NCBI RefSeq assembly: GCF_040760075.1
Contig: NZ_CP142884.1
Span: 992,001 to 1,056,000, forward strand
Length of the DNA: 64,000 nt
From: Sphingobacterium sp. R2
GTDB lineage: Bacteria > Bacteroidota > Bacteroidia > Sphingobacteriales > Sphingobacteriaceae
Direction: 5' to 3'
The notes under the pieces were generated by a model. The model made no database searches. It saw nothing but the letters and a program-made list of their open reading frames with translations, and was not told the DNA's origin. Each line of letters starts with the position of its first letter. The first letter of the stretch is position 1. The translations under genes were made by a program, and so were the position numbers. Below, piece by piece: positions 27,018 through 35,992 of this stretch.

Positions 27018-27637
27018 AACTGTGCCAGACAATGTTTGACAACCCAAGGAAAACAGATGATTGTCAGGATTAGTCCCGACAGCGCACCAAAGAAATGAGC
27101 ATCGTGATTAATACCGTCATGTCCCTTCTTGGAGGCCCATACACAATAACCTAAAAACAGAAATGCAAATAAGTAAGCTGGCATTGGAATAATCATCATA
27201 ACCCCAATGGTCACCTTAGGATCGAAAAGAATATAACTAAACAGCACCGCACAGATAGCACCTGAAGCACCCAAGCTATAGTAACCTGGATTATTTTTCT
27301 GCTGTACGATCGTTGGTATATCGCTCAGAATCAAGCTGCCTACATAAATAACAGCAAATAAGATATGACCAAAGGGACTTGCAGCAGCAAGTATACCTTC
27401 TAAACCAAATCCAAAATAGTAAAAAGTAAGCATATTAAACAGCAGATGTCCCCAATCCTTGTGTACAAAACCACTGGTCAGGATCGTAAAGACATTGCGG
27501 TTGCGGGCAATACTGTAGGGATGCAACATCAGTTTGCCGAAAAGTTGTTCGTGTGAAAAAGTATAGACGCTAATGGCGATCGTAAAAAAAAAGATAATAC
27601 TCGCAACAGGCGTTTCTGTTAAATAAGTTAATAGCAT
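27014..27637 (-). CDS. Rhomboid family intramembrane serine protease
   Basis: 207 residues with six hydrophobic segments. The motif WGHLLFNM (residues 62-69), the nucleophile Ser125 in GASGA and His181 in the last membrane helix ([11 protein letters not shown]) form the Ser-His dyad of rhomboids, which cut membrane proteins inside the bilayer. It starts eight bases after the LUD gene stop and so belongs to the rsfS-ftsH-LUD-rhomboid block. Its substrate is unknown. The tail overlaps the end of the convergent ComM-type gene by four bases. Confidence 0.9.
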   Translation of the reverse strand: MLLTYLTETPVASIIFFFTIAISVYTFSHEQLFGKLMLHPYSIARNRNVFTILTSGFVHKDWGHLLFNMLTFYYFGFGLEGILAAASPFGHILFAVIYVGSLILSDIPTIVQQKNNPGYYSLGASGAICAVLFSYILFDPKVTIGVMMIIPMPAYLFAFLFLGYCVWASKKGHDGINHDAHFFGALSGLILTIICFPWVVKHCLAQF

Positions 27638-27645
27638 AATAATTT

Positions 27646-28293
27646 CTAGAATCGATCCTCTAAAAGTAAAACATAAAGTTCTTTTGGGCCATGTGCTCCC
27701 AAAACCAACCTCTTCTCAATATCAGCCGTTCTGGACGGACCAGTAATGGTAGAGATCATTGTCGGAATCTCCTGACCGTAACGCTTCTGCATATAAGCCA
27801 AAGCATCTTTCAAATCCCAGACCAATTGCGAAGCCTTGGCAACGACAATATGAATGGGGGGATATATACTCAGCCGACGTCCGGAAGCATTTGCATTACT
27901 CACCATAACACTTCCATTACGAGCTATTAAAGCCTCACAGGAGGTGATACTGGCATTTGCCAATTCAAAATCCTTCTCTGTTTTCAAAAAGGGAAAACCA
28001 TAAGGACTGAGTAAATTCTGAATACCTTGTTCCCAAGCATAGATATTTTTAATGCTATTTACTTCGGTCAACGAAATCAAATTTTCAATCAGACCAATCT
28101 CGCCATCACAATATAGAAATTTGCCTCCCGCAGCGGTCAATTCACGCACGAAAACAAGATCCACTAATTCATCTTCATCATGGTAAAGAGCAGTTTCCTT
28201 AAAGTTCGGATGGGGATTATCATTTTTTTGTAGTAATGCCTGACGTACCCGTTTTAACATTACCTCCTTTGCAGTTGCGTTCTTCACGTTCAT
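27646..28293 (-). CDS. LUD domain (LutC/YkgG-like) protein
   Basis: 215 residues from the ATG at 28293 (MNVKNATAKEVMLKRVRQALLQ); the ATG 11 codons earlier falls inside the ftsH-LUD terminator hairpin and is unlikely. The sequence carries the LUD (DUF162) fold pattern seen in LutC, with SCEALIARNGSVMVS and STITGPSRTADIEKRLVLGAHGPKELYVLL. LutC works with LutA/LutB in lactate oxidation, but neither is here; this single-gene form downstream of ftsH recurs in Bacteroidetes and its role is not known. TATATTTG (28305-28298) is five bases before the ATG. Confidence 0.88.
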   Translation of the reverse strand: MNVKNATAKEVMLKRVRQALLQKNDNPHPNFKETALYHDEDELVDLVFVRELTAAGGKFLYCDGEIGLIENLISLTEVNSIKNIYAWEQGIQNLLSPYGFPFLKTEKDFELANASITSCEALIARNGSVMVSNANASGRRLSIYPPIHIVVAKASQLVWDLKDALAYMQKRYGQEIPTMISTITGPSRTADIEKRLVLGAHGPKELYVLLLEDRF

Positions 28294-28309
28294 GGCGCAA
28301 ATATATAAA

Positions 28310-28337
28310 TGCAGCGCTAGAATCATCTAGCGCTGCA
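28310..28337 (-). terminator. Hairpin between ftsH and the LUD gene
   Basis: A perfect 11-bp inverted repeat (TGCAGCGCTAG, 28310-28320, with 28327-28337) around a six-base loop, followed on the minus strand by TTTATATAT. It could end the ftsH transcript or only reduce readthrough into the LUD gene. Confidence 0.65.
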
Positions 28338-28346
28338 ACATTCAAA

Positions 28347-30428
28347 TTAATTCAATTTTTTTGACGGATTGTCTGAACTCGGACCATCGCTGGATCGCGC
28401 TTCGTCAGGATGAATATCTAAGGGTAAATCTGTTTGTGGCACACCACCACCATCGGCGCCATTCACAAACTCCTCGTAAGTAGTTTTGGTTTCAAATGGA
28501 CGCTTCCCTAGTATCTCTTCTAAATCCGATTGAAAGAGGATTTCCTTTTCCAATAGCTTCTCTGCTATTTTGATCAGTCCTTCACGTTTATCCAGCAATA
28601 ACTGTTTAGTACGTGCATAAACATCGCTGATCAAGTTACGAACCTCTGCATCAATCAACTCTGCCGTTTTGTCAGAATATGGCTTTTGGAACGATGCCTC
28701 CGAGCTGTCTCTGAAAGAAACATTTCCCACTTTATCATTCATACCGTATATCGCAATCATTGCATACGAAAGCTGCGTAATACGCTCCAAGTCGTTTTGA
28801 GCACCAGTTGAAATCCTTCCAAAAGTAATATCTTCAGCTACACGACCACCCATGGTCATACATAAGCTATCAATAAGCTGCTCGGTCGTATATAAAAACT
28901 GCTCGCGGGGAAGATATTGTGCGTATCCCAAAGCAGCCACACCGCGTGGAACAATAGATACTTTAACCAAAGGATCTGCATGTTCCAAAAACCAGCCAGC
29001 AATAGCATGCCCAGCTTCATGATAAGCCACAATACGTTTCTCTTCCGGAGAGATAATTTTATTCTTTTTCTCAAGACCACCGATCACGCGATCAACTGCA
29101 TCCTGAAAATCTTGCATATCAATTTCCGGTTTATTTTTACGGGCAGCAATAAGTGCGGCCTCATTACATACATTGGCAATTTCTGCTCCTGCAAAACCAG
29201 GAGTCTGTGCAGATAATTTTTTGGCATCAACCTCAGCCGACAATTTCAGCGGCTTAAGATGCACTTTAAAAATTTGTTCACGTCCGATCAAATCTGGCTT
29301 ATCAATCGAAATTTGACGGTCGAAACGTCCCGGACGCAACAATGCGGTATCCAATACGTCGATACGGTTAGTAGCTGCTAAAATAATAACACCCGAATCC
29401 GTGCCAAAGCCATCCATCTCAACCAACAATTGATTCAACGTATTTTCACGCTCGTCATTTCCACCCATCATTGAATTCTTGCCACGAGCACGGCCAATTG
29501 CGTCAATCTCATCAATGAAAATGATACAAGGCGCTTTCTCTTTAGCTTGTTTAAATAAATCACGAACACGAGATGCACCCACTCCCACAAACATTTCCAC
29601 AAAGTCGGATCCCGAAAGTGAAAAGAATGGCACTTGAGCCTCACCAGCTACAGCTTTCGCTAGCAATGTCTTACCTGTTCCTGGAGGCCCTACAAGCAAT
29701 GCTCCCTTAGGAATTTTACCTCCAAGATTTGTATACTTACGCGGATTTTTCAAGAAATCGACAATTTCCATCACTTCCTGCTTCGCCTCTTCAAGACCCG
29801 CCACATCATTAAATGTAATATTGATCTGAGCCTCTTTATCAAATAATTGAGCTTTTGATTTACCAATATTGAAGATAGCACCGCCACCACCGCCGGCACC
29901 TCCGCCCATACGGCGCATCAAGAAAATCCAGATCGCAGCCAACACCAATAATGGCAACATAAAGGTGATAAACCAGCTAGCCCATGGATTAGAACGGTCA
30001 TCATACGTTAATTGTACCTTTGGTGTACCAGGTGCTAACTCAGCTTGCGAGGCAGCTAACTTTTTCTCCAAAACATCAGGAGAAGCATCCTTAAAAATAT
30101 ATTGTGGTCCTTTGTCCTCTTGCCCAGATAAACTTGGTAAAGGATCGGAGGTCTTTACAGCATCCTTAAAACTAGGGTTATCCTTCCAGCCTTTCTTCAG
30201 ATACACCTCAACCTCTACAAGATCATTCTTCTTATAAGCGACAAGGCGCTCTACAGAGCCCGTGTTCAACATGCGTGTCTCAAAATCGCTATAGCTAATT
30301 TCCTTAGCTGGGTTTTCTCCAAAAACGTACTGTAAGGCAAAAAAACCTAAAAACATGGCAATCATAAGCCACACAAAATTAAACTTTGGCGGTTTTGGGC
30401 TTACCTTACTACTCGGGATTTTTTTCAT
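28347..30428 (-). CDS. ftsH: ATP-dependent zinc metalloprotease FtsH
   Basis: 693 residues. Two membrane segments (about 18-36 and 152-171) flank a periplasmic domain of about 115 residues. The AAA+ module has Walker A GPPGTGKT (247-254), Walker B IIFIDEID and arginine-finger RPGRFDRQ; the protease site is HEAGH (470-474). FtsH is the membrane-bound hexamer that degrades unfolded membrane and regulatory proteins. The C-terminal tail is acidic and low-complexity. rsfS lies 44 bases upstream on the same strand and a hairpin at 28310-28337 follows. Confidence 0.98.
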   Translation of the reverse strand: MKKIPSSKVSPKPPKFNFVWLMIAMFLGFFALQYVFGENPAKEISYSDFETRMLNTGSVERLVAYKKNDLVEVEVYLKKGWKDNPSFKDAVKTSDPLPSLSGQEDKGPQYIFKDASPDVLEKKLAASQAELAPGTPKVQLTYDDRSNPWASWFITFMLPLLVLAAIWIFLMRRMGGGAGGGGGAIFNIGKSKAQLFDKEAQINITFNDVAGLEEAKQEVMEIVDFLKNPRKYTNLGGKIPKGALLVGPPGTGKTLLAKAVAGEAQVPFFSLSGSDFVEMFVGVGASRVRDLFKQAKEKAPCIIFIDEIDAIGRARGKNSMMGGNDERENTLNQLLVEMDGFGTDSGVIILAATNRIDVLDTALLRPGRFDRQISIDKPDLIGREQIFKVHLKPLKLSAEVDAKKLSAQTPGFAGAEIANVCNEAALIAARKNKPEIDMQDFQDAVDRVIGGLEKKNKIISPEEKRIVAYHEAGHAIAGWFLEHADPLVKVSIVPRGVAALGYAQYLPREQFLYTTEQLIDSLCMTMGGRVAEDITFGRISTGAQNDLERITQLSYAMIAIYGMNDKVGNVSFRDSSEASFQKPYSDKTAELIDAEVRNLISDVYARTKQLLLDKREGLIKIAEKLLEKEILFQSDLEEILGKRPFETKTTYEEFVNGADGGGVPQTDLPLDIHPDEARSSDGPSSDNPSKKLN

Positions 30429-30472
30429 TATATCGTAATTATATTTTCTTGATAAATTTTAATTGAAGACAA

Positions 30473-30847
30473 TTAGGCGCTTTGGAAATGCTGAATCTCT
30501 GCATCTCCCCATAAATCTTCGATACCATAATGCGCTCGCTTTTCGGTCTTAAAGATATGTACAACCACATCCACAAAATCCAAAATCAACCACTCACCAT
30601 TGGATTGTCCTTCTTTATATTGGGGTTCTTGACCAAATGTCTTGAAAACTTCGTCTTCGACACTTTTTGCTATCGCATTGACCTGAATGTTGGAATCAGC
30701 ATGACAAATAACAAAATAATCAGAAACAGAACTGTGAAGATCTCTTAAATCCAAACGAACAATCTCGTTTGCTTTCTTTTCTTGCATACCGTAAACGATA
30801 ATTTCTGATAGACGTTGGGACAATTCTGTACTTTTATTTTTACTCAT
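30473..30847 (-). CDS. rsfS: Ribosomal silencing factor RsfS
   Basis: 124 residues, typical of the RsfS/Iojap family (EIVRLDLRDLHSSVSDYFVICHADSNIQVNAIA, WLILDFVDVVVHIF, GIEDLWGDAE). It binds protein uL14 of the large subunit and blocks subunit joining in stationary phase. First gene of the block rsfS-ftsH-LUD-rhomboid; divergent from birA with only 47 bases between. Confidence 0.95.
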   Translation of the reverse strand: MSKNKSTELSQRLSEIIVYGMQEKKANEIVRLDLRDLHSSVSDYFVICHADSNIQVNAIAKSVEDEVFKTFGQEPQYKEGQSNGEWLILDFVDVVVHIFKTEKRAHYGIEDLWGDAEIQHFQSA

Positions 30848-30894
30848 TAAAAAATATGATAGTTTTGACTTAATATTTATTTAATACTTTCAGT

Positions 30895-31665
30895 TTGCAA
30901 AATAACAATATTTCGGGACTTATCATTGGCCAAAATACAATATATCTTGACAAAGTCGCCTCTACAAACGATTATCTCAGGGAATTATTGTCAAAATTCA
31001 AGCCACTAGCGGAAGGGACTGCCATTTTAGCAGAAGAACAGTTCCAAGGTAAAGGCCAGCGAGGAAGCTCATGGATCAGTGAACCGGGGAAGAATCTCAC
31101 GACATCTATCCTTTTAAGGCCCTATTTCTTACCAATAGCGCAACAATTCTCACTTTCGGCTACTATCGCCATTGCCACCGCCAACTGGTTAAAAACTAAA
31201 ATTGAGCAGCCTGTAGCCGTAAAATGGCCCAATGATATTTACATCAATTCAAAGAAAATAGCCGGCATTTTAATTGAAAATTCATTAAAAGGCCATAATA
31301 TCAATAGCGCTATCATAGGAATAGGGATTAATATTAATCAAACTAATTTTGACACAACATCAACAATAACTTCTTTAGCATGCCTAACCGATCGAGCCGA
31401 TTACGACATAAAGAATTTAGCGCATGAGTTGTATCTAAGCATACAACAGGAATATTTGAACCTTTTTAACAAAGGATCCCACTATCAACTAAACAAATAC
31501 AACGAATTATTATTCTGGAAAGGCGAAGAAAAACCATTTTTGATCGCAGGAAGCGAGCGAAAAGGAATCATTCAGCAGGTATCTGCCGAAGGTAAACTAA
31601 AGATTTTATTAGATAACCGATTACAAGAATTTGACATTAAAGAGATTACACATCTTATCTCTTAA
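30895..31665 (+). CDS. birA: Biotin-[acetyl-CoA-carboxylase] ligase
   Basis: 256 residues from a TTG codon; no ATG or GTG lies at a suitable place, and TTG keeps the N-terminal segment expected before STNDYL. Motifs: GKGQRGSSW (52-60), the ATP/biotin-binding loop, and KWPNDI with Lys110. The protein lacks the N-terminal DNA-binding domain of the E. coli enzyme, so it is a ligase only. It attaches biotin to carboxylase carrier protein. The rare TTG start and a short leader may keep expression low. Confidence 0.92.
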   Translation: MQNNNISGLIIGQNTIYLDKVASTNDYLRELLSKFKPLAEGTAILAEEQFQGKGQRGSSWISEPGKNLTTSILLRPYFLPIAQQFSLSATIAIATANWLKTKIEQPVAVKWPNDIYINSKKIAGILIENSLKGHNINSAIIGIGININQTNFDTTSTITSLACLTDRADYDIKNLAHELYLSIQQEYLNLFNKGSHYQLNKYNELLFWKGEEKPFLIAGSERKGIIQQVSAEGKLKILLDNRLQEFDIKEITHLIS

Positions 31666-31715
31666 TCTTTTACAAAAAAAGGAGAACCCATTTTCGAAAT
31701 ATCAAAGCTTTGTTC

Positions 31716-31723
31716 TAACTTTG
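31716..31723 (+). promoter_or_regulatory. Candidate -7 element for the DsbD N-terminal domain gene
   Basis: TAACTTTG fits TAnnTTTG, 98 bases before the ATG at 31822. No clear -33 TTG. Confidence 0.35.
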
Positions 31724-31821
31724 TCAAAAGCGTGATTAAACCTTTATTCACCCAACGTATCTAATAAAATAACACACTGCAATAATTGTAGCGGAAAAAG
31801 GAAAGAACAAATTAAAGTCTG

Positions 31822-32271
31822 ATGAAAAAATTAATACTGTTAATGACTGCAGTGATTTTTGCAGTTACGGGAGCATTCGCTCAAATTCACAAACCAGTAA
31901 AATGGACAGTGGCCAGCAAAAAGTTAAATAACAAAGAAGCTGTCGTATATGTAAAAGCTACCATCCAAAATGGATGGCACATTTATTCACAAAATATAAA
32001 AGATGGGGGACCTATTCCAACTTCTTTCACCTTTGCTAAAGCGGCTGATTATACCGTGGTTGGTAAAACTGCTGAGCCAAAACCAAAAATCAAACATGAA
32101 GACGTATTTAAAATGGATGTAGGTTACTTTACAAATGAAGTGATATTTCAACAAAAAGTAACTTTAAACAAAGGTACTGCAACAGTTAAAGGTACAGTCG
32201 AGTGGCAAGCATGTGACGCTTCACAATGTCTTCCTCCAGATGAATATGCTTTTGCTGTGACAATCAAATAG
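31822..32271 (+). CDS. Periplasmic DsbD N-terminal domain protein (separate gene)
   Basis: 149 residues. A signal peptide (cut after GAFA, residue 20) leads to an immunoglobulin-like domain matching the alpha domain of DsbD, with the redox pair Cys131 and Cys136 in CDASQC near the C-terminal end. In DsbD this domain passes electrons from the membrane part to periplasmic acceptors. Here it is a stand-alone protein; the membrane and thioredoxin parts are coded in the next gene. A strong terminator separates the two genes. Confidence 0.85.
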   Translation: MKKLILLMTAVIFAVTGAFAQIHKPVKWTVASKKLNNKEAVVYVKATIQNGWHIYSQNIKDGGPIPTSFTFAKAADYTVVGKTAEPKPKIKHEDVFKMDVGYFTNEVIFQQKVTLNKGTATVKGTVEWQACDASQCLPPDEYAFAVTIK

Positions 32272-32300
32272 TAAAAATGATTATATACGGATAAATTAAT

Positions 32301-32327
32301 AAGGCGATTCTCATCGCCTTTTTTTAT
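32301..32327 (+). terminator. Terminator between the two DsbD-part genes
   Basis: AAGGCGAT (32301-32308) pairs with ATCGCCTT (32313-32320) around TCTC and runs into seven T residues. Confidence 0.88.
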
Positions 32328-32357
32328 TTTTGAACCTAACATCTGAAATACATACAC

Positions 32358-34064
32358 ATGTTAAAAAATACATTCATTTTACTTCTTATTGCATTTTTCA
32401 GTCTTTCATTAACAAAAGCGGCGCTTGCATCGACTCAAGATAGCTTAGTAAGTACAGAAGGACTTCAATTTGAATCATCACCGGATACATCTAATGCAGT
32501 TGAAGCAGTACCGGAAGACCTTAATTTTACAGCCTCACCCGACACGATGGTTAGCCAGGATAGCAGTAAAATCGCGCCAGCTAAAAAAAACGCCTCCTCA
32601 GGCAATTCAGAAACGGGAAAGAAATCACTTTGGAGCATATTTATTGCCGGCTTAGTAGGAGGTTTTGCAGCGCTGCTCATGCCTTGTATATTTCCAATGC
32701 TCCCCCTTACCGTAAGTTATTTCACAAAACAGGCTGGAAGCCGCGCAAGCGGTATCAGTAAGGCTCTCCTTTATGGCCTCTTTATTATTGTGATTTATGT
32801 CGCATTGGGAATGATTATTACGATTTCCTTCGGTTCAGATGCCTTGAATGCTTTATCGACAAACGGGGTATTTAATTTCCTATTCTTCCTGTTATTGGTT
32901 GTTTTTGCCGCGTCCTTTTTTGGTGCTTTTGAAATCACGCTACCAAGTTCTTTCGTCAATAAAATGGATGCCAAATCCGACAAAGGCGGTCTTGTGGGAC
33001 TTTTCTTTATGGCATTTAGCCTTTCACTGGTCTCTTTCTCCTGTACTGGCCCCATTATTGGCACCTTATTGGTCGAAGCGGCTTCAAAAGGAGAACGCTT
33101 AGGTCCAGCAGTCGGTATGCTTGGTTTTTCTATAGCTCTTGCAATTCCCTTTGGTTTGTTTGCGATGTTCCCTTCGATGTTAAAATCCCTACCAAAATCA
33201 GGTGGCTGGCTAAATTCGGTCAAGGTTGTACTTGGGTTCTTAGAGCTCGCACTGGCGCTGAAATTCTTATCAAATGTAGATTTGGCTTACCATTGGAATT
33301 GGCTGGATCGAGAAGTATTCTTATCGCTATGGATTGCTATCTTTAGTATGATGGGCTTATATCTTATTGGAAAGATCAAGTTTTCACACGACAGCGAATT
33401 AAAATTCCTCTCTGTACCGAGAACTATTCTCGCAATCATTGTATTTTCCTTCGTTGTCTATATGGTTCCAGGCCTATGGGGAGCTCCGCTAAAATCAATT
33501 TCAGCCTTCTTGCCACCTTCGGCAACACAGGACTTTGACCTGTCGGCAGGAATGGCAGCCACTCCTGCACACAATGATGGCAAGGTTAAAAAATACGCTG
33601 ATATCTTTCATGAACGGGGCACACCAAAAGGATTTGATCCTTATTATGATTATGAAGAGGCTCTCGCAGCTTCAAAAGAACAGAATAAACCGGTATTAAT
33701 TGATTTTACAGGCTGGAATTGTGTCAATTGTCGAAAAATGGAAGCCAATGTATGGACTGATCCCGCAGTTGCCAAACTATTGAAAGAAGAGTTTATTATG
33801 GCTGAATTATTTGTCGATGATAAAACAGAATTACCGGCAAACGAACAATTCGTTTCAAAATATAGTGGCAAAAAAATCAAAACTATAGGAAACAAAAACA
33901 GTGATTTCCAAGCATCAGCTTTCGACAGCAATTCACAACCACTATACGTGATCGTCGATTCATCTGGAACCGTATTGGTTCCGAAAACAGGCGCAAACTA
34001 TAACGTTACAGAATATATTGCTTTCCTTCAAAGTGGAATTGACGCTTTTAAGGCAAAGAAATAG
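32358..34064 (+). CDS. dsbD: DsbD-like thiol:disulfide transporter (membrane plus thioredoxin domains)
   Basis: 568 residues: signal peptide, a Ser/Asp-rich linker (about 25-88), then eight membrane segments from residue 92 with the redox cysteines Cys110 (MPCIFP) and Cys229 (SFSCTGP) that carry electrons across the inner membrane, and a periplasmic thioredoxin domain with Cys455 and Cys458 (GWNCVNC). The usual N-terminal alpha domain is absent but encoded by the gene just upstream. It supplies reducing power to periplasmic thiol enzymes and cytochrome c maturation. Confidence 0.9.
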   Translation: MLKNTFILLLIAFFSLSLTKAALASTQDSLVSTEGLQFESSPDTSNAVEAVPEDLNFTASPDTMVSQDSSKIAPAKKNASSGNSETGKKSLWSIFIAGLVGGFAALLMPCIFPMLPLTVSYFTKQAGSRASGISKALLYGLFIIVIYVALGMIITISFGSDALNALSTNGVFNFLFFLLLVVFAASFFGAFEITLPSSFVNKMDAKSDKGGLVGLFFMAFSLSLVSFSCTGPIIGTLLVEAASKGERLGPAVGMLGFSIALAIPFGLFAMFPSMLKSLPKSGGWLNSVKVVLGFLELALALKFLSNVDLAYHWNWLDREVFLSLWIAIFSMMGLYLIGKIKFSHDSELKFLSVPRTILAIIVFSFVVYMVPGLWGAPLKSISAFLPPSATQDFDLSAGMAATPAHNDGKVKKYADIFHERGTPKGFDPYYDYEEALAASKEQNKPVLIDFTGWNCVNCRKMEANVWTDPAVAKLLKEEFIMAELFVDDKTELPANEQFVSKYSGKKIKTIGNKNSDFQASAFDSNSQPLYVIVDSSGTVLVPKTGANYNVTEYIAFLQSGIDAFKAKK

Positions 34065-34178
34065 TCGGTATACGATTGGAGAGATTCGAAAAGAATAGCA
34101 TACATGAGCAGATTAGGTAATTATTAAATTTGCATTATCTTTAGCTTAACCCGAACTAAAGTGGTTGAAAAAAGCCAT

Positions 34179-34212
34179 TACCAGTAGCCAATAGCATTAT
34201 TGGCAACTGGTA
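34179..34212 (+). terminator. Hairpin between dsbD and pfkA
   Basis: TACCAGT-A-GCCAATA pairs with TATTGGC-A-ACTGGTA (one A/A mismatch) around GCAT. It lacks a T-run, so it may be a weak dsbD terminator or a regulatory site just upstream of the pfkA promoter. Confidence 0.45.
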
Positions 34213-34227
34213 ATAAAGGAAATATAA

Positions 34228-34258
34228 TTGTATATACGCTTGAAAATAGCTAAGTTTG
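34228..34258 (+). promoter_or_regulatory. pfkA promoter
   Basis: TTG (34228-34230), a 20-bp spacer and TAAGTTTG (34251-34258). The start of transcription is predicted only 1-4 bases before the pfkA ATG at 34266, so the mRNA is leaderless or nearly so. It resembles a weaker relative of the 35-bp element shared by fcl, murF and the DUF4293 gene. Confidence 0.7.
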
Positions 34259-34265
34259 AGTACGT

Positions 34266-35240
34266 ATGAGTAACATTAAAAAAATTGCTGTTTTGACATC
34301 TGGAGGAGATGCTCCAGGAATGAATGCTGGTATCCGCGCTGTTGTTAGGGCAGGAATCTACAATAATCTTGAAGTATTTGGCGTAAGAAGAGGTTATGAT
34401 GGCCTTGTTAATGGAGAGATTGTCCCGATGGATGCCAAATCTGTAGCGAATATCATACAACGTGGCGGCACTATCCTTAAAACTGCCCGTAGCGAAGCCT
34501 TTAAAACGATAGAAGGACGTAAACAGGCTTATGAAAACTTACGCAGCCACGGTATTGATGCCATGGTGGTTATCGGCGGGGATGGTACATTTACGGGCGC
34601 ATCCAAATTTATTGAAGAATTTGATTTCCCTATTATTGGCCTTCCAGGAACGATCGATAACGATTTGGCCGGCACAGACTTTACTATTGGCTATGATACA
34701 GCTATTAATACTGTTATACAAGCCGTAGACAAAATTCGAGATACTGCCGAGTCTCACGATAGACTATTTGTGATAGAAGTAATGGGACGCGATTCAGGTC
34801 TTATTGCCGTCCGTTCAGGAATCAGTACCGGCGCCGAAGCAGTCTTGGTTCCTGAGTTTGAAGTGGACTATGACGCAATCATGAAAAGGCTCGACAAGAC
34901 GCGTAAAAATAAATCATCCCGTATCATTATCGTTGCTGAAGGTGATAAAGAAGGCGGTATGGTTGTATCAGAAAAAATCAAGGAAAATTTCCCACATTAC
35001 GATGTTAGGCTTTCTATTTTAGGACATATTCAACGTGGTGGAAGTCCAACATGTATGGATCGTGTTTTAGCAAGCAGGCTTGGCGTAGCTGCCGTAGAGG
35101 CTTTACTACAAGGCCGCAGAGGTGAAATGGCCGGACTAATCTGCAGTGAGGTAAGATTTACTCCTTTTAAAAGCGCCATCAAACACCATGTAAAAATGAA
35201 CGAAGATCTGCTTCGTATCATCGAGATCCTTTCGCTGTAA
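34266..35240 (+). CDS. pfkA: ATP-dependent 6-phosphofructokinase
   Basis: 324 residues of the bacterial PfkA type: ATP loop TSGGDAPGMNAG (about 11-22), GGDGTF, the catalytic PGTIDNDLAGTD loop with the acid-base Asp, and MGRDSGLIAV. It phosphorylates fructose 6-phosphate in glycolysis. The ATG at 34266 sits right after the promoter. A single-gene unit ended by a strong terminator. Confidence 0.96.
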   Translation: MSNIKKIAVLTSGGDAPGMNAGIRAVVRAGIYNNLEVFGVRRGYDGLVNGEIVPMDAKSVANIIQRGGTILKTARSEAFKTIEGRKQAYENLRSHGIDAMVVIGGDGTFTGASKFIEEFDFPIIGLPGTIDNDLAGTDFTIGYDTAINTVIQAVDKIRDTAESHDRLFVIEVMGRDSGLIAVRSGISTGAEAVLVPEFEVDYDAIMKRLDKTRKNKSSRIIIVAEGDKEGGMVVSEKIKENFPHYDVRLSILGHIQRGGSPTCMDRVLASRLGVAAVEALLQGRRGEMAGLICSEVRFTPFKSAIKHHVKMNEDLLRIIEILSL

Positions 35241-35277
35241 GAGATATCGTTTAGTCTTGGCTTAATATAAAAAGAAC

Positions 35278-35312
35278 GTGGCTGTCCAACCTTTTGGATA
35301 GCCACTTTTTTT
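35278..35312. terminator. Terminator after pfkA
   Basis: A 12-bp stem (GTGGCTGTCCAA with TTGGATAGCCAC, one wobble) around CCTT, followed by a T-run; an A-run before the stem allows it to act for the convergent gene at 35433 as well. Confidence 0.85.
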
Positions 35313-35432
35313 TGACTTTATACAGATCTCCTCAAAACACTATTGCAACTATAGAGGAAACTTACTTGCTTCTTAATTACTTTAGCTTTATTAACACAAA
35401 ACTTACTATAGCACACGATCTTATAAAAACGA

Positions 35433-35879
35433 CTACTTAAGCAAATTATTTAGATATTGCTCAGACACAGGGGGCAATTGTATGGCTTGACCTGCTTTTG
35501 CCATCGAGTCAGCAAAATGATTCGTATTACTTATAGCTTGTTCATAGGCTCGAACCACCTGATCAGATAAGTGCAAAACCTCAGGATTTTTAAGGTTAAC
35601 GCGATATTGATTATCTTCTAAGGTGACATGCTGATAAAAGCGATAGGCAGCAGCTTTTAGTTTTCCCAGTTCATCTTGGGAGAGCTGATCGATTCTGGCA
35701 TTTGGTGGAAGCGTAACGTCAATAAAGGTCGTGTCCTTCGCCAATTGATCAATAGAATGATCCAGAGGAATGGCGTGAAGTGCTTCTAAGTTGACAACAG
35801 GAACACCCTTAACTTTATCACCACTACACGAGGCAATCACACTCCACAAAAATATAATCAGAAATACTATCTTATTCAT
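35433..35879 (-). CDS. Small lipoprotein, unknown function
   Basis: 148 residues with a lipoprotein signal (Cys18 in VIASC). The mature protein is predicted mostly helical in the C-terminal half, with no motif I can name. Upstream on the same strand is a TlpA-like thioredoxin gene, separated by a hairpin at 35912-35955, so they are probably not one transcript unless readthrough occurs. Confidence 0.65.
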   Translation of the reverse strand: MNKIVFLIIFLWSVIASCSGDKVKGVPVVNLEALHAIPLDHSIDQLAKDTTFIDVTLPPNARIDQLSQDELGKLKAAAYRFYQHVTLEDNQYRVNLKNPEVLHLSDQVVRAYEQAISNTNHFADSMAKAGQAIQLPPVSEQYLNNLLK

Positions 35880-35911
35880 TATTATAATTTTTTTGTTTCC
35901 TTAAGAAGAAA

Positions 35912-35955
35912 CCCCTAATTGCATCCTCATATCACGTGAGTTTAACAATTAGGGG
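35912..35955 (-). terminator. Terminator of the TlpA-like gene
   Basis: CCCCTAATTG and CAATTAGGGG form a 10-bp stem around a 24-base loop that holds a small inner stem; followed on the minus strand by TTTCTTCTT. It lies 37 bases after the TlpA-like gene stop. Confidence 0.6.
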
Positions 35956-35992
35956 CTATTAAAGGTCTCATGGCGACCGAAAACAAATTAAG

